Assembly: GCA_963788145.1 (NCBI GenBank)
Contig: CAWBFQ010000006.1
Location: 372,001-436,000 of the forward strand
Source: UTCFX2 sp963788145
Lineage (GTDB): Bacteria > Chloroflexota > Anaerolineae > Anaerolineales > UBA4823
DNA length: 64,000 bases
Reading direction: 5' to 3'
In this document: positions 1 through 8,555 of the stretch, one piece after another
Layout of the letters: every line of letters begins with the position of its first letter
How positions within the stretch are numbered: the stretch's first letter is position 1
Notes under the pieces: model-generated
What the model was told of the DNA's origin: nothing
Seen by the model: only the letters and a program-made list of their open reading frames with translations
Databases searched by the model: none
Made by a program: the position numbers and the translations under genes

Positions 1-805
1 CCCAGAGGGGGCAGAACCGGGGTCTATGGTTTATTATGAAGGTTTGATACTAGTCGAAGGACATCGCCCAATTTCAGAGTCGCCCGAATATTCTTTACCG
101 AATGCTCGTGAAGGGAAATGGGGAGGACAGTCTTTTGAGAATCTGCTCAGAAACGCCTCTTTTGAGACAGCAGGGCCAAGAATTAATCCCGATCTGGATA
201 ACTTCATCACCCGATTTATGCCCGATCAAGGGCGTCCTTCAATGATTTTGGCGACCCTGGTCGATTTCCGAGGCGCTCAGGATCTTTATCCGATAACTGC
301 AGTGCACATCTTCCGCACCTTTTGGGCGCGGTTTGGATGGGGGCACGTCCCTGTGTTGGCCGCAGATTGGGTTTACCCAGGATTAGCTGTCATCTCTCTA
401 ATAGGGCTTCTTGGGGCTGTCATCGGGGTGATCCGCTGTATCAAGTGCCCGCCCTGGGACATGATCCTCACCTTTGGATCTGCTACATTACTTACATTAT
501 TCATGGCGCTGACGCGCGGAGGGGTATATCTCTCTCAGCCCAGGTTCTATTATTCAACAGCCCGATATCTTTATCCAATGATCATTCCTATTTTATTGGT
601 GTTTTGTTCCGGTTGGTTGGAGTTCTTTCGGCTGATCCGAATTATTTTTTATAGGTTCACCCAACCCGATTCCGCTTTACACATAGAAGCTTCGCCGTGG
701 TCGTTAAACAAAACCATGCTGCTTCTTTTCAGTTTATTTCTGTTCTTTTTCTTATTGCTGGATTTGCTTGCGGTCCTTGGTATTGCTGAGTATTATCAGC
801 TTTAA
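1..805 (+). CDS. C-terminal part of a polytopic membrane protein (glycosyltransferase-39/DUF2142-like)
   Basis: The reading frame is open from base 2, so the gene begins before the window and the ATG at 26 is internal. The visible part starts with about 110 soluble residues containing NLLRNASFE, then at least four hydrophobic segments (roughly residues 118-138, 150-168, 185-202 and 233-255 counted from base 26). A soluble loop ahead of a block of helices with ARYLYP at a membrane edge resembles membrane glycosyltransferases and DUF2142-type proteins of Chloroflexi, which move sugars from polyprenyl carriers at the cell surface. The catalytic N-terminal region is missing, so the assignment is by resemblance only. 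The next gene starts 70 bases downstream on the same strand. Confidence 0.55.
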   Translation, partial: PEGAEPGSMVYYEGLILVEGHRPISESPEYSLPNAREGKWGGQSFENLLRNASFETAGPRINPDLDNFITRFMPDQGRPSMILATLVDFRGAQDLYPITAVHIFRTFWARFGWGHVPVLAADWVYPGLAVISLIGLLGAVIGVIRCIKCPPWDMILTFGSATLLTLFMALTRGGVYLSQPRFYYSTARYLYPMIIPILLVFCSGWLEFFRLIRIIFYRFTQPDSALHIEASPWSLNKTMLLLFSLFLFFFLLLDLLAVLGIAEYYQL

Positions 806-875
806 TCAAACGACTTAATCTTGTGGCGCGGTTTAAAGTCGATGCAAGAATCTTGTGTTATTTTGGAGGTGGTTC

Positions 876-2369
876 ATGCGATATCAAAAGCTTTTAAGAG
901 CGTTTAGTTTCCTTTGGATGTTCATTTTGCTGGTTGGATGCCTGAATAAAGAGCCAACTATAGTAGAAGTGGAAGAAGAGCCATCTCCGATGATTCCCAC
1001 AATTGGGATCGCCCCCACTGCAGATAAATTTACTCCTTCTGCAGCGTTGGAGCAACCCACATCTGTTGCAACATTGACCCCGCCCGGATTGCCTTTGCAG
1101 ACGGTTCCTGGGATTGAAATGGATTCCATCAATTATGCCTCATTGGACCTGGTCGTTCAGGCTGGCGCTTACTGGGTTCGTCGAAATGCTTTGAATTGGT
1201 CTGCCATTGAACCGGTTGAAGGGGACCGAAAATGGGAGGCAGTTTCAGCTCTGGAGAATGAGTTGGAAGCTGCCGCAAAAAGAGGTTTGCAAATGGTCCT
1301 GATCGTGAACAGCACACCTGGCTGGGCGCAGAAGGCGCCTGGATATTATTGCGGACCTGTTGCTCTTGAAAAGTTGGAAGCCTATAAACGTTTTCTCGCA
1401 GATGCGGTCAAGCGGTATAGCGCCCCTCCTTATAACGTTAAGTACTGGGAGTTGGGCAACGAGCCAGATATTGATCCATCATTCGTTCCTCCAGACAGCC
1501 CGTATGGGTGTTGGGGCGATAATAAGGACGTCTTTTATGGGGGCGGATATTACGCAGAGATGCTTAAACAGGTCTATCCTCAAATTAAAGCAGTGGATTC
1601 CCAGGCGCAAGTATTGGTGGGCGGTTTGCTGATGGATTGCGACCCGGTCACTCCACCGGAAGGAAAAGATTGCACCCCATCTCTATTCCTGGAAGGGATT
1701 CTTCGAAGCGGGGGCGGCGACTATTTTGATGGAGTCAGTTTTCATGCTTACGATTATTACAGCGCGCCTTTTGAATATGGTAATTCCAACTGGAATAGCA
1801 ATTGGGATAGCACTGGCCCTGTTCTGATCGCCAAAACGCGCTATATCCGCAGCCTGTTAGCCGCTTATCAGCATCCGGATAAGCTAATATTGAACACCGA
1901 AGCCGGTTTGATCTGCGCGAAAAAGGAAGATGATCCAGTTTGCCAGAGCGAGGAATTTGGATTGACCAAATCTTACTATATTGCTCAGATCAATACAATC
2001 GCCCAGGCAGAAGGTTTAAGTGCGAATATCTGGTACAGCTTAACCGGTTGGCGTGGGACGGGATTGGTGGAATTGTCCGGTAAGCCATTGCCAGCCTTCG
2101 ATGCGTATCGCAAGAATGCTGCTGTTTTGCAGGGAGCAACCTCCGTTCGCTCTGTAAACGAGATAGAGGGGGTTAGGGGCTACGAAATCATTCGCCCGGG
2201 TGAGCGGATCTGGATTCTATGGTCCATCGACGGCAAGGATCACCCGTATAGTATTGTTGAAAAACCAGCTTCTGTATTTGATGTGTTCGGGAATCCGCTC
2301 GAGCCGGATAAGCCAATCACTATTGTTCGACGCCCGGTTTATCTGCTGTGGAAAACCACTGCAGATTGA
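876..2369 (+). CDS. Secreted lipoprotein glycoside hydrolase, clan GH-A fold
   Basis: A 497-residue lipoprotein. Start ATG 876 is preferred over the GTG at 855 because GGAGGT lies five bases upstream of it and it gives a clean signal peptide ending in the lipobox LVGC. A Pro/Thr-rich linker (about residues 25-75) precedes a TIM-barrel-like domain. The motif ELGNEPD near residue 195 is the acid/base glutamate motif of clan GH-A (GH5/GH39-like), and NTEAG near residue 345 is the candidate nucleophile glutamate. WSAIEPVEG near the N terminus is typical of the first beta-strand region. The probable role is hydrolysis of plant or microbial glycans outside the cell. The substrate cannot be read from the sequence. 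Confidence 0.8.
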   Translation: MRYQKLLRAFSFLWMFILLVGCLNKEPTIVEVEEEPSPMIPTIGIAPTADKFTPSAALEQPTSVATLTPPGLPLQTVPGIEMDSINYASLDLVVQAGAYWVRRNALNWSAIEPVEGDRKWEAVSALENELEAAAKRGLQMVLIVNSTPGWAQKAPGYYCGPVALEKLEAYKRFLADAVKRYSAPPYNVKYWELGNEPDIDPSFVPPDSPYGCWGDNKDVFYGGGYYAEMLKQVYPQIKAVDSQAQVLVGGLLMDCDPVTPPEGKDCTPSLFLEGILRSGGGDYFDGVSFHAYDYYSAPFEYGNSNWNSNWDSTGPVLIAKTRYIRSLLAAYQHPDKLILNTEAGLICAKKEDDPVCQSEEFGLTKSYYIAQINTIAQAEGLSANIWYSLTGWRGTGLVELSGKPLPAFDAYRKNAAVLQGATSVRSVNEIEGVRGYEIIRPGERIWILWSIDGKDHPYSIVEKPASVFDVFGNPLEPDKPITIVRRPVYLLWKTTAD

Positions 2370-2379
2370 TTGGTGAAAT

Positions 2380-2418
2380 ATAGGGGCTGTCAGCACGGCA
2401 TGTACCGTCAACCCCTAT
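2380..2418. terminator. Hairpin between convergent genes, possible terminator
   Basis: The arms ATAGGGG (2380-2386) and CCCCTAT (2412-2418) enclose a loop that holds a second small inverted repeat (ACGG/CCGT). It sits between the convergent glycosidase and S41 peptidase genes. There is no strong T run on either side, so it is a weak intrinsic terminator candidate. Confidence 0.35.
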
Positions 2419-2434
2419 TCTCTCAATCATGCTT

Positions 2435-4480
2435 CTATTGGATTTTCTGGAGGAGCGCCTGGATTGCGGCTTCTAAAACGGTATCGGTCTGACCAAGAGC
2501 GCTCTCAAGCGTCACCGGGATGGTCTTATCCGGTAAAACACCTTGCCCTTCAATGATCACCTTCCCTTCCGGAGATTCAGGTCGACCGGTAGGGAATTGC
2601 ATGGAAAAATCACCTGGCAGAAGATATTGACCCAGACCGACCTCGCCGAACGCGCCCGCAGTTGGATAGTGACCGATCACCATGGAGCGCTGGTCGTATT
2701 GAAGCGCGTAGGCAAAACCCTCGCAGGCGCTGACGCAATCTGAACTGACCAGCACTGCAATCGGACCCTGATAGTGAAGCGGGCCAGGGGTGATCCGGGT
2801 AGGATAGCCATTTGCTTCAAACTTGCCAGAGTTCTCATTGTAATAATAGTTTTCATATAGTTCAATTTCCCGGTCGAAGAAATAGCCGGCAAAATCCATT
2901 GCCATTCCAAGCGATCCACCAGAATTTACCCTTAAGTCAATGATCAAACCGGGGACTTCATTGTCAATCATGTTTTGGATATAACGGTGCCATAACCCAG
3001 CCATCAGACGATAATCATCACTAAAGGTGTTGATGCGGATATATCCCAAACCACTTTCTTCCAATACTTTGCCAAAAATCGGCATCTCGATCACATCTTG
3101 ATTAAAGCCAGGAATTGTCTTGAAGAGCGAATCGTATTCCACAACTGACTGGAGAGTTGCCGTTTTCACCTGAGAGTTGTCCGGGTTCTTGAATGTGATT
3201 TCGACCTGAGTATCAGGAGGCATACGGGTGAGGAAATTTACCTGGGCTTGCTCACGGGTGTGTTCGGTTGAATATGGACCAAACCCTGGCACAATCGCCC
3301 GGATGGCATCATTAACCGGCTGCCCATTCCAGGTCTGGATTTCTGCGCCGTTCACTATCCCAGCTTTTGCTCCCGGATAGTCTGCTAAGACCTCCTTAAC
3401 GATCACGCGTTGATCGCTTAATCGGTCCATGACCAGTCCTAAACCGCCTCCATAGTCGGCGTAAAATACGTCTCGATCAAGAGAGACATTTACATGCCCA
3501 TCCGGGATTTTGAAGGAGAAAGAGCGCAAGGCGCGATAAAATTCCTGGTTCGTAGTAGCTCTGTCAAAAGTGGGTTTAAACTCTTGATAGATTGCTTCCC
3601 AATTGATTCTTTTTTCGGCCGTAAAAGGATATTCGCGTGAAGCTTTCTCAAAAAGATTCGTAAATGATTCACTAAAGCTAAGCTTTGAATAATCCTTGAC
3701 CGCGCCAGCACCCTCGAGGAGCGTCAGTTTCGGATACCTTTCTTTATAGACCTTGAAAGGTTTGCTATCCAGATTAACCAGATTGTAACCGGCTGAGATC
3801 GACTCGACTGGATCATCCTCGGTGAAGAGCTTTTCATCCGGCCCAAAATCGGAGGGGAATACCTGGTTCTCGTCCGGCGCCCATACGAGGATCGTCCCGC
3901 CGATGATTTCGTTATCTCTTTCCGGATCTGTAATTGCGGAGGTATAGGCGGTGGACCAGCCTTTTCCATCTCTTGCTTCGAGAAACGGATCACCCCAGGT
4001 GTTGGACCAATATGCTACAGCAAAAACCTGGACGCCCAGATCCTGTATGCCGTTATTGCTGAGATCGACAAACGTACCCTGTGGGACGGAAGGTAATGCC
4101 AGCGAATAAGATAATGTCTTGTCTTCGCTCACAGTTACCGGTCCGATGATTTGACCTGCCAGAGGAAATTGGAATTCCAGATCTCTCCGAACAAACCCGG
4201 CTTCATCTTCCAGCATCACAAACGGTTCAGCAATTGAATTCAGGAAGAATGGGGATGTGTAGGGGATATCGCCAGTGATCTGCACGGGTTCATCCGGGCT
4301 AAGTGTAAGACACGGACCGGATGGTTGCGGCACGCAGGTCGGGGCGAGTTCAGGTTCGGGCGTGTTCCCCTCGCCTGTTGGTTGTAAGACAGGCTCATTG
4401 CCCGTTGGATTGAATACCGAACAGCTTGTGATCAGCAACAGTACTACAAAAGAAATGAAAAAGATTCTGTATGTTTTCAT
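2435..4480 (-). CDS. S41-family peptidase lipoprotein with PDZ domain
   Basis: A 681-residue secreted protein with a signal peptide ending in the lipobox LITSC, then a Pro/Glu-rich linker and a 200-residue N-terminal region of unknown fold. A PDZ-like domain lies around residues 330-410 (ADYPGAKAGIVNGAEI) and the S41 catalytic domain at about 455-660. The nucleophile is probably the Ser in CVSACEGF near residue 585, and LRVNSGGSLGMA marks the oxyanion-side loop. The catalytic Lys of CtpA-type enzymes is not obvious, since the matching region reads TAGAFGEVG; this fits the Tricorn/IRBP-like branch better. The ATG overlaps the stop of the PhaR-like gene by four bases, so the two are probably translated together. 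Confidence 0.82.
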   Translation of the reverse strand: MKTYRIFFISFVVLLLITSCSVFNPTGNEPVLQPTGEGNTPEPELAPTCVPQPSGPCLTLSPDEPVQITGDIPYTSPFFLNSIAEPFVMLEDEAGFVRRDLEFQFPLAGQIIGPVTVSEDKTLSYSLALPSVPQGTFVDLSNNGIQDLGVQVFAVAYWSNTWGDPFLEARDGKGWSTAYTSAITDPERDNEIIGGTILVWAPDENQVFPSDFGPDEKLFTEDDPVESISAGYNLVNLDSKPFKVYKERYPKLTLLEGAGAVKDYSKLSFSESFTNLFEKASREYPFTAEKRINWEAIYQEFKPTFDRATTNQEFYRALRSFSFKIPDGHVNVSLDRDVFYADYGGGLGLVMDRLSDQRVIVKEVLADYPGAKAGIVNGAEIQTWNGQPVNDAIRAIVPGFGPYSTEHTREQAQVNFLTRMPPDTQVEITFKNPDNSQVKTATLQSVVEYDSLFKTIPGFNQDVIEMPIFGKVLEESGLGYIRINTFSDDYRLMAGLWHRYIQNMIDNEVPGLIIDLRVNSGGSLGMAMDFAGYFFDREIELYENYYYNENSGKFEANGYPTRITPGPLHYQGPIAVLVSSDCVSACEGFAYALQYDQRSMVIGHYPTAGAFGEVGLGQYLLPGDFSMQFPTGRPESPEGKVIIEGQGVLPDKTIPVTLESALGQTDTVLEAAIQALLQKIQ

Positions 4481-5061
4481 AGGTTGGTTTCACCTGTCAC
4501 ATTCCGGTTAGTTTCGTTTGTGGGGATCTTTCCAAACAGCTTGGCTGAAATTTCATCCAATTGATCATTAAGTCTCTGGATGTCAGCACGTGTGGGAACG
4601 TCTTGTTTTCTCAAATACTCTTCAATATGTTCATCCAGACGTAACCCTTCATTCAGCCTTGCAGCCTGACTGAGCATCTTTTCAAGCAGGCTTTTGCCTT
4701 CTGTATCTGTCAATTCGCCAGCATAGATCAGGGCTTGGATTCGCAGTTGGATTTCCTCATCGATTTGGCGCCAAAAATTTTGCGGTGACCGCAAATTTCG
4801 CTGAAGGGCGGATAAACGCTCACCACTCGAACGTATCAGTCCGGTTAGAAAACTGTTAGATAGGAAACCTTTCTGATTTCGTTCTTGTTCCAAGATTACC
4901 TGGGTAAGCGTCAATGAGGTCAAGTCTTCGCTTGTCGTGTGATCGATCACCTGGATTTCATTGCCCAGCCGAATCAGCTCTGTGATTCCACCCAAAGTGA
5001 TGTATTGTTTGGTCTCTGTATTATAAAGCTTGCGGTTTGGATATCTCTTGATGACAACCAT
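4477..5061 (-). CDS. phaR: PHA synthesis regulator, PhaR N-terminal DNA-binding domain protein
   Basis: A 194-residue protein. Residues 1-60 match the PHB/PHA accumulation regulator DNA-binding domain: it begins VVIKRYPNRKLYNTETKQYI and continues with L-x3-I-x2-LI-x-LG, and VIDHTTSEDLT follows. The family binds DNA and PHA granules and represses phasin genes until polymer is present. The remainder is helical, and its end (RLNDQLDEISAKLFG) resembles the phasin-like coiled coil of the neighbouring gene. It overlaps the downstream S41 peptidase start by four bases. No PHA synthase is visible in the window, so the regulator may serve another granule or envelope role, as in bacteria that carry the domain without PHA. 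Confidence 0.8.
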   Translation of the reverse strand: MVVIKRYPNRKLYNTETKQYITLGGITELIRLGNEIQVIDHTTSEDLTSLTLTQVILEQERNQKGFLSNSFLTGLIRSSGERLSALQRNLRSPQNFWRQIDEEIQLRIQALIYAGELTDTEGKSLLEKMLSQAARLNEGLRLDEHIEEYLRKQDVPTRADIQRLNDQLDEISAKLFGKIPTNETNRNVTGETNL

Positions 5062-5103
5062 TTTCGCTCTCGTAAAGCGGAACCGTCATGAAATAATCTG
5101 ACT

Positions 5104-5109
5104 ATTATA
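5104..5109 (-). promoter_or_regulatory. Candidate -10 box for the phaR-like gene
   Basis: On the minus strand TATAAT lies about 43 bases upstream of the PhaR-like ATG and downstream of the phasin terminator, so the regulator can have its own promoter. No good -35 is seen 16-18 bases upstream. Confidence 0.35.
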
Positions 5110-5145
5110 CGCTATGTAAGCGCCATTTCGTCTCCTATACACTAT

Positions 5146-5181
5146 AAAAAAGCTGTCCGAAAAGTCAGCTTTTCAGACAGC
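5146..5181 (-). terminator. Intrinsic terminator of the phasin gene
   Basis: Read on the minus strand, GCTGTC-t-GAAAAG pairs with CTTTTC-g-GACAGC around a four-base loop, with one mismatch, and is followed by six T residues. It starts 33 bases after the phasin stop codon. This is a strong rho-independent terminator that separates the phasin transcript from the PhaR-like gene. Confidence 0.87.
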
Positions 5182-5213
5182 CTCTTTCAAGTCGTTGATA
5201 AGAATGTGAAAAC

Positions 5214-5576
5214 TTAGGACTTCTTCAATTCATCGATTTTCTTGGAGAGAATAGTAATCTTCTCACTAAGCATTTCGATATCAACTTTTGATGGGACGTT
5301 CATCCTTTCTAAGACAGTCTCGATGCGTTTGCTGAGCTCATCTTCTGCTTTCTCAGTGCCTTTTTTGCGTTTGTCCATGACCTCATGAACTAATTTCCGC
5401 CCATCCTTTTCGGCAATTTCGCCGCGATCAACCAGGCGACCTACAAAATCCTCGATCTCTTCTTTCCCCAGAGCTACGGCTCCGATGCTGGCGAGCAAGA
5501 CTTTGCGGGCAGCCTCGAATAGAGGATTGGGTTCTTTGCTCTCTGGTTCTTCAATCACTTCTGACTTAGTAGCCAT
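5214..5576 (-). CDS. Phasin-like granule-associated protein
   Basis: A 120-residue protein rich in Lys and Glu. The start at 5576 (MATKSEVIEE) is chosen because AAGGAG lies eight bases upstream; a longer frame begins at 5609 without a ribosome site. Residues 17-35 form an amphipathic/hydrophobic helix (FEAARKVLLASIGAVALG), and the rest predicts long helices ending in a heptad-like coiled coil (MLSEKITILSKKIDELKKS). This layout is that of the poly(hydroxyalkanoate) granule-associated/phasin family, whose members coat lipid-like inclusions. It has its own strong promoter and terminator and sits beside a PhaR-domain gene, as in PHA producers. Confidence 0.72.
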   Translation of the reverse strand: MATKSEVIEEPESKEPNPLFEAARKVLLASIGAVALGKEEIEDFVGRLVDRGEIAEKDGRKLVHEVMDKRKKGTEKAEDELSKRIETVLERMNVPSKVDIEMLSEKITILSKKIDELKKS

Positions 5577-5619
5577 TAAATCTGCTCCTTGTATATGTTG
5601 AGAAAACACATCATTTTAT

Positions 5620-5632
5620 GACGCGCTGCGTC
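5620..5632. promoter_or_regulatory. Inverted repeat at the phasin transcription start, operator candidate
   Basis: The sequence GACGC-GCT-GCGTC is a perfect 5-3-5 inverted repeat. It begins seven bases downstream of the minus-strand -10 box, at the expected transcription start. A repressor bound here would block the phasin promoter. The adjacent PhaR-like protein is the obvious candidate, by inference. Confidence 0.4.
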
Positions 5633-5638
5633 GTAAGT

Positions 5639-5667
5639 AGTATAGCACGGCAAAAATAACATGTCAA
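5639..5667 (-). promoter_or_regulatory. Strong sigma70-type promoter of the phasin gene
   Basis: On the minus strand a consensus TTGACA (-35, 5662-5667) is followed after 17 bases by TATACT (-10, 5639-5644). The phasin ATG lies about 56 bases downstream of the expected start. Both boxes and the spacing are near ideal. Confidence 0.82.
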
Positions 5668-5786
5668 GATCACCAGGATCAGAGGATACGGATTAGTTTC
5701 AGCTTGACGAAGGTCCCTATCTCTACTATACTCAATTCGAGCAGATCTATTTTGGATTTAGATGGTTTTCTTCGGGAGAATATGGG

Positions 5787-6218
5787 ATGGGTGTGTTTCA
5801 AGACGCGAACCAATTGTATGCATGTGTTGGCGAACTGATGGACAGGGCGAAGAAAGATGCTCGCGTTGGACCTAAGATCGCTAAAGCGGGGATCATCATC
5901 CAGTTTCGATATACTCAGCCTGATGCAATCACTACTGTTAACGCCAAAGATCAACCAACTCAGCCGGGATCTTTTGTGGATGTTATACATGGACCGACAA
6001 GATTGAAGCCAGATGTTGTGATGAGTATGAAAGCCGATATTGCTCACGCGTTCTGGCATGGAAAAGTGAATCTGGTTTCCGCTCTTGCCCGCAGAGAAAT
6101 TACAGCCCAAGGGCCTATCCCCAAAATATTGAAATTGTTGCCGGCGGTGGAGCCGCTCTATAAGCAGTATCCAGCCTTGCTGCGAGAGAAGGGTATGACC
6201 GATCTGGTGATTGAGTAA
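5787..6218 (+). CDS. SCP2 sterol-transfer-like domain protein
   Basis: A 143-residue single-domain protein. The start at 5787 follows GGGAG at a suitable distance. The pattern of an alternating strand IIIQFRYTQPDAITTV, then RLKPDVVMSMKADIAHAFWHGKVNLVSALARREI, matches the SCP2 fold (a five-stranded sheet with a hydrophobic pocket that binds fatty acyl-CoA or other lipids). It is divergent from the phasin and lies 11 bases before the SDR gene and close to an acyltransferase, so a lipid-handling role is likely. The ligand is unknown. Confidence 0.68.
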   Translation: MGVFQDANQLYACVGELMDRAKKDARVGPKIAKAGIIIQFRYTQPDAITTVNAKDQPTQPGSFVDVIHGPTRLKPDVVMSMKADIAHAFWHGKVNLVSALARREITAQGPIPKILKLLPAVEPLYKQYPALLREKGMTDLVIE

Positions 6219-6229
6219 GCGAGGTTTGA

Positions 6230-7297
6230 ATGGTTAAGAAAATGCCCAAGAAAGTGATCCTGGTAACCGGTGTAGATGATTATTGGGGTCGAAAGGTTGT
6301 CGCTCAACTTCTGCAGAATAAAGTAGACCGCAATCAGAGCGAAATCCACATCATAGGGGTAGGTACTCAACCTCCCAAAGCAGAGATCAAAGGGATGGAT
6401 TTCATTCAGGCAGATATCCGTAATCCGCTTTTTACCGAATTGCTTAAGTCGGAAGCGGTCAATACGGTCTGCCATCTTGTATTTAGCGAGTCTGTTCGTG
6501 CCACAGAGGCTGTTTTTGATTTGAATGTGATGGGTACTATGAAAGTCATGGGGGCATGCGCAGATGCAGGGGTGCGTAAAATTGTAATCAAGAGTAGCAT
6601 GTCTGTTTATGGAGCATCTGTAAATAACCCGGCGAAGCTCACAGAAAAACACCTGATGCAAGGCAGTCAATCCTATGGCTATAACCGAAATCTGCTCGAA
6701 ATCGAGTCGTTTTGCAATGGTTTTATCCGCCAACATCCAGATATTCTCTTAACTGTGCTGCGATTCGCCAGCATCGTTGGACCAGAATCGAACACACCAA
6801 TGACTCGGTTTTTGAAAGAGCCGCTAGCGCCAGTCCTGCTTGGTTTTGATCCTTTGATGCAGGTGATCCATGAGAAGGATGTGGTTAATGCGCTGGTTCA
6901 TTCGATTGAATATGATCACCCTGGAGCCTATAATATCGCGGCAGAAGGAATTTTGCCATTAACTCGCTTGATGGCATTGGCGGCTAAGCTACCCATCCCT
7001 GTGATCCACTTGTGCGCTTATTGGGGAGTGGATATTGCGAACAGTGTTGGACTTCCCACCTCCCGATATTGGCCGATTGAGCCAGATTTCCTGCGTTATA
7101 GTTGGGTAGGAGACATAGAAAAGATGCAGGCAAATATGGCTTTTTCTCCAGCATATTCTGCAGAGGCTGCTTTGCGCGAATTTGCAAGCAAGCAACGCTT
7201 ACGTCATTATGTATCTGATTCGGTTGCGTTAGCCTATGACGAGGAACGGTTGCGAGATACCTTGGATCGTCGCAGACGAGAGCGTGAGTTGATTTAG
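6230..7297 (+). CDS. NAD-dependent epimerase/dehydratase-like SDR protein
   Basis: A 355-residue extended-SDR protein. VILVTGVDDYWGRKVV near the N terminus is a modified G-x2-G-x2-G Rossmann loop, and FIQADIRNP and NVMGTMKVMGACADAGV are typical later elements. SSMSVYG carries the usual active-site Ser region. The expected YxxxK reads YNRNL, so the catalytic lysine is missing or replaced; the protein may bind NAD(P) without ordinary SDR chemistry. The C-terminal third (residues 220-355) is a substrate-binding region ending in a basic tail. It is probably co-transcribed with the acyltransferase 37 bases downstream. Confidence 0.75.
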   Translation: MVKKMPKKVILVTGVDDYWGRKVVAQLLQNKVDRNQSEIHIIGVGTQPPKAEIKGMDFIQADIRNPLFTELLKSEAVNTVCHLVFSESVRATEAVFDLNVMGTMKVMGACADAGVRKIVIKSSMSVYGASVNNPAKLTEKHLMQGSQSYGYNRNLLEIESFCNGFIRQHPDILLTVLRFASIVGPESNTPMTRFLKEPLAPVLLGFDPLMQVIHEKDVVNALVHSIEYDHPGAYNIAAEGILPLTRLMALAAKLPIPVIHLCAYWGVDIANSVGLPTSRYWPIEPDFLRYSWVGDIEKMQANMAFSPAYSAEAALREFASKQRLRHYVSDSVALAYDEERLRDTLDRRRRERELI

Positions 7298-7334
7298 AAA
7301 ATTGGATTGTGTAGGGATTTACCGAAAATGAAGG

Positions 7335-8555
7335 ATGGAAATCTTGGATAAAGAAGCAGTATCCCCGGAATCATCATCAGGTACAGAAAATGTTTCGGAA
7401 TTATTTGCCTCTCAGGTGAAAGATTCAACTGAATTCAGCGTTGACCCTGATCAGGACAAGGTTGATCCTATCTCTCGTCTGCCGGAGGTGGAAGCAAAAC
7501 GGAAGTTGATTCAGGAATTGGATACGCTTATTGCGCGTTTGAAGACGCTACAGCCAGATTATTCCCCTCCTCCATTTTCCCCTCAAGGACTGATCCGTTT
7601 TGTTGAGTCCAACCTGGGAAAGTTGTCGCCTGAAGCGGGTTTGGCTGTTTTAGAACATCTGCGAACCACCATTAGCGATGATTGGCTTGATGCAGATACC
7701 TGGAAAGGCGTCTGGTATCTGCTGAATTATTCGCTTGAATATCAGCAAGATTTCTTAATGCGTCGTTTTAGCGGTGATTACGAAACCGATGAATGGGGAT
7801 TGGACTGGGAAATTGTCCAGATGCTGGAGCCTTTTTTTAGGTTTATGTATAAATCTTATTGGCAAGTCGAGACGACCGGTTTGGAACATATACCTGCTGA
7901 GGGTCGAGCGCTGTTAGTTTCAAACCATTCTGGGCAGCTACCCTGGGATGGTGCAATGATTGGCACAGCGATTTTCACAGAACACCCTGCCCAAAGGATC
8001 GTGCGATCATTGTATGCCGCTTGGTTCTCTACCTTGCCTTTCGTCTCCTCGACGTTAACAAGAATGGGCCAGGTTTTGGCAAATGAAGAAAATGCAATTC
8101 GCCTTTTAGAACAAGAGCAATTGGTGGCGGTATTTCCGGAGGGTATTAAAGGGGTTGGAAAACTGTACAAGGAGCGCTATAGACTGGCTCGATTTGGAAG
8201 AGGTGGTTTTGTGCGAATGGCATTGACCACTGGCGCTCCGATGATCCCGGTATCTGTGGTTGGCGCGGAAGAGACTTATATCTCTCTGGCAAAGGCGCCC
8301 ATTATTGCCAACATGATCGGTTTCCCTTTTTTTCCCATTACACCCACCTGGCCCTGGTTAGGTCTGTTGGGGTTTGTCCCAGTCCCAACGAAGTGGTATA
8401 TTGATTTTGGTGAGCCAATTCCGACTGATGTTTACGGTCACGATGCGGCAAATAATCTGGTGTTGGTCTCGCAACTTACCGATCAGGTGCGCAATATTGT
8501 CCAAGAAATGATTTTCTCCCGTCTGGAGAAGCGTAAATCCGTAATTTTTGGATGA
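7335..8555 (+). CDS. Large lysophospholipid/glycerol acyltransferase family protein
   Basis: A 406-residue protein with an N-terminal extension of about 170 residues (acidic start, then helices) ahead of a PlsC-type domain. NHSGQLPWDG around residue 197 replaces the usual HX4D by HX6D, a form also found in mycobacterial and Chloroflexi homologues. FPEGIKGVGK is the second acyltransferase motif, and VPTKWYIDFGEPI is the usual C-terminal strand. A hydrophobic stretch (FPFFPITPTWPWLGLLG) suggests membrane association. It probably acylates a glycerol- or polyol-linked lipid. Its neighbour is the SDR gene, a pairing I know from actinobacteria and Chloroflexi. Confidence 0.76.
   Translation: MEILDKEAVSPESSSGTENVSELFASQVKDSTEFSVDPDQDKVDPISRLPEVEAKRKLIQELDTLIARLKTLQPDYSPPPFSPQGLIRFVESNLGKLSPEAGLAVLEHLRTTISDDWLDADTWKGVWYLLNYSLEYQQDFLMRRFSGDYETDEWGLDWEIVQMLEPFFRFMYKSYWQVETTGLEHIPAEGRALLVSNHSGQLPWDGAMIGTAIFTEHPAQRIVRSLYAAWFSTLPFVSSTLTRMGQVLANEENAIRLLEQEQLVAVFPEGIKGVGKLYKERYRLARFGRGGFVRMALTTGAPMIPVSVVGAEETYISLAKAPIIANMIGFPFFPITPTWPWLGLLGFVPVPTKWYIDFGEPIPTDVYGHDAANNLVLVSQLTDQVRNIVQEMIFSRLEKRKSVIFG

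Noticed and set aside
6158..6736. A 192-codon minus-strand frame opposite the SDR gene
   Set aside because: It is antisense to two well-supported genes and shows no domain features.
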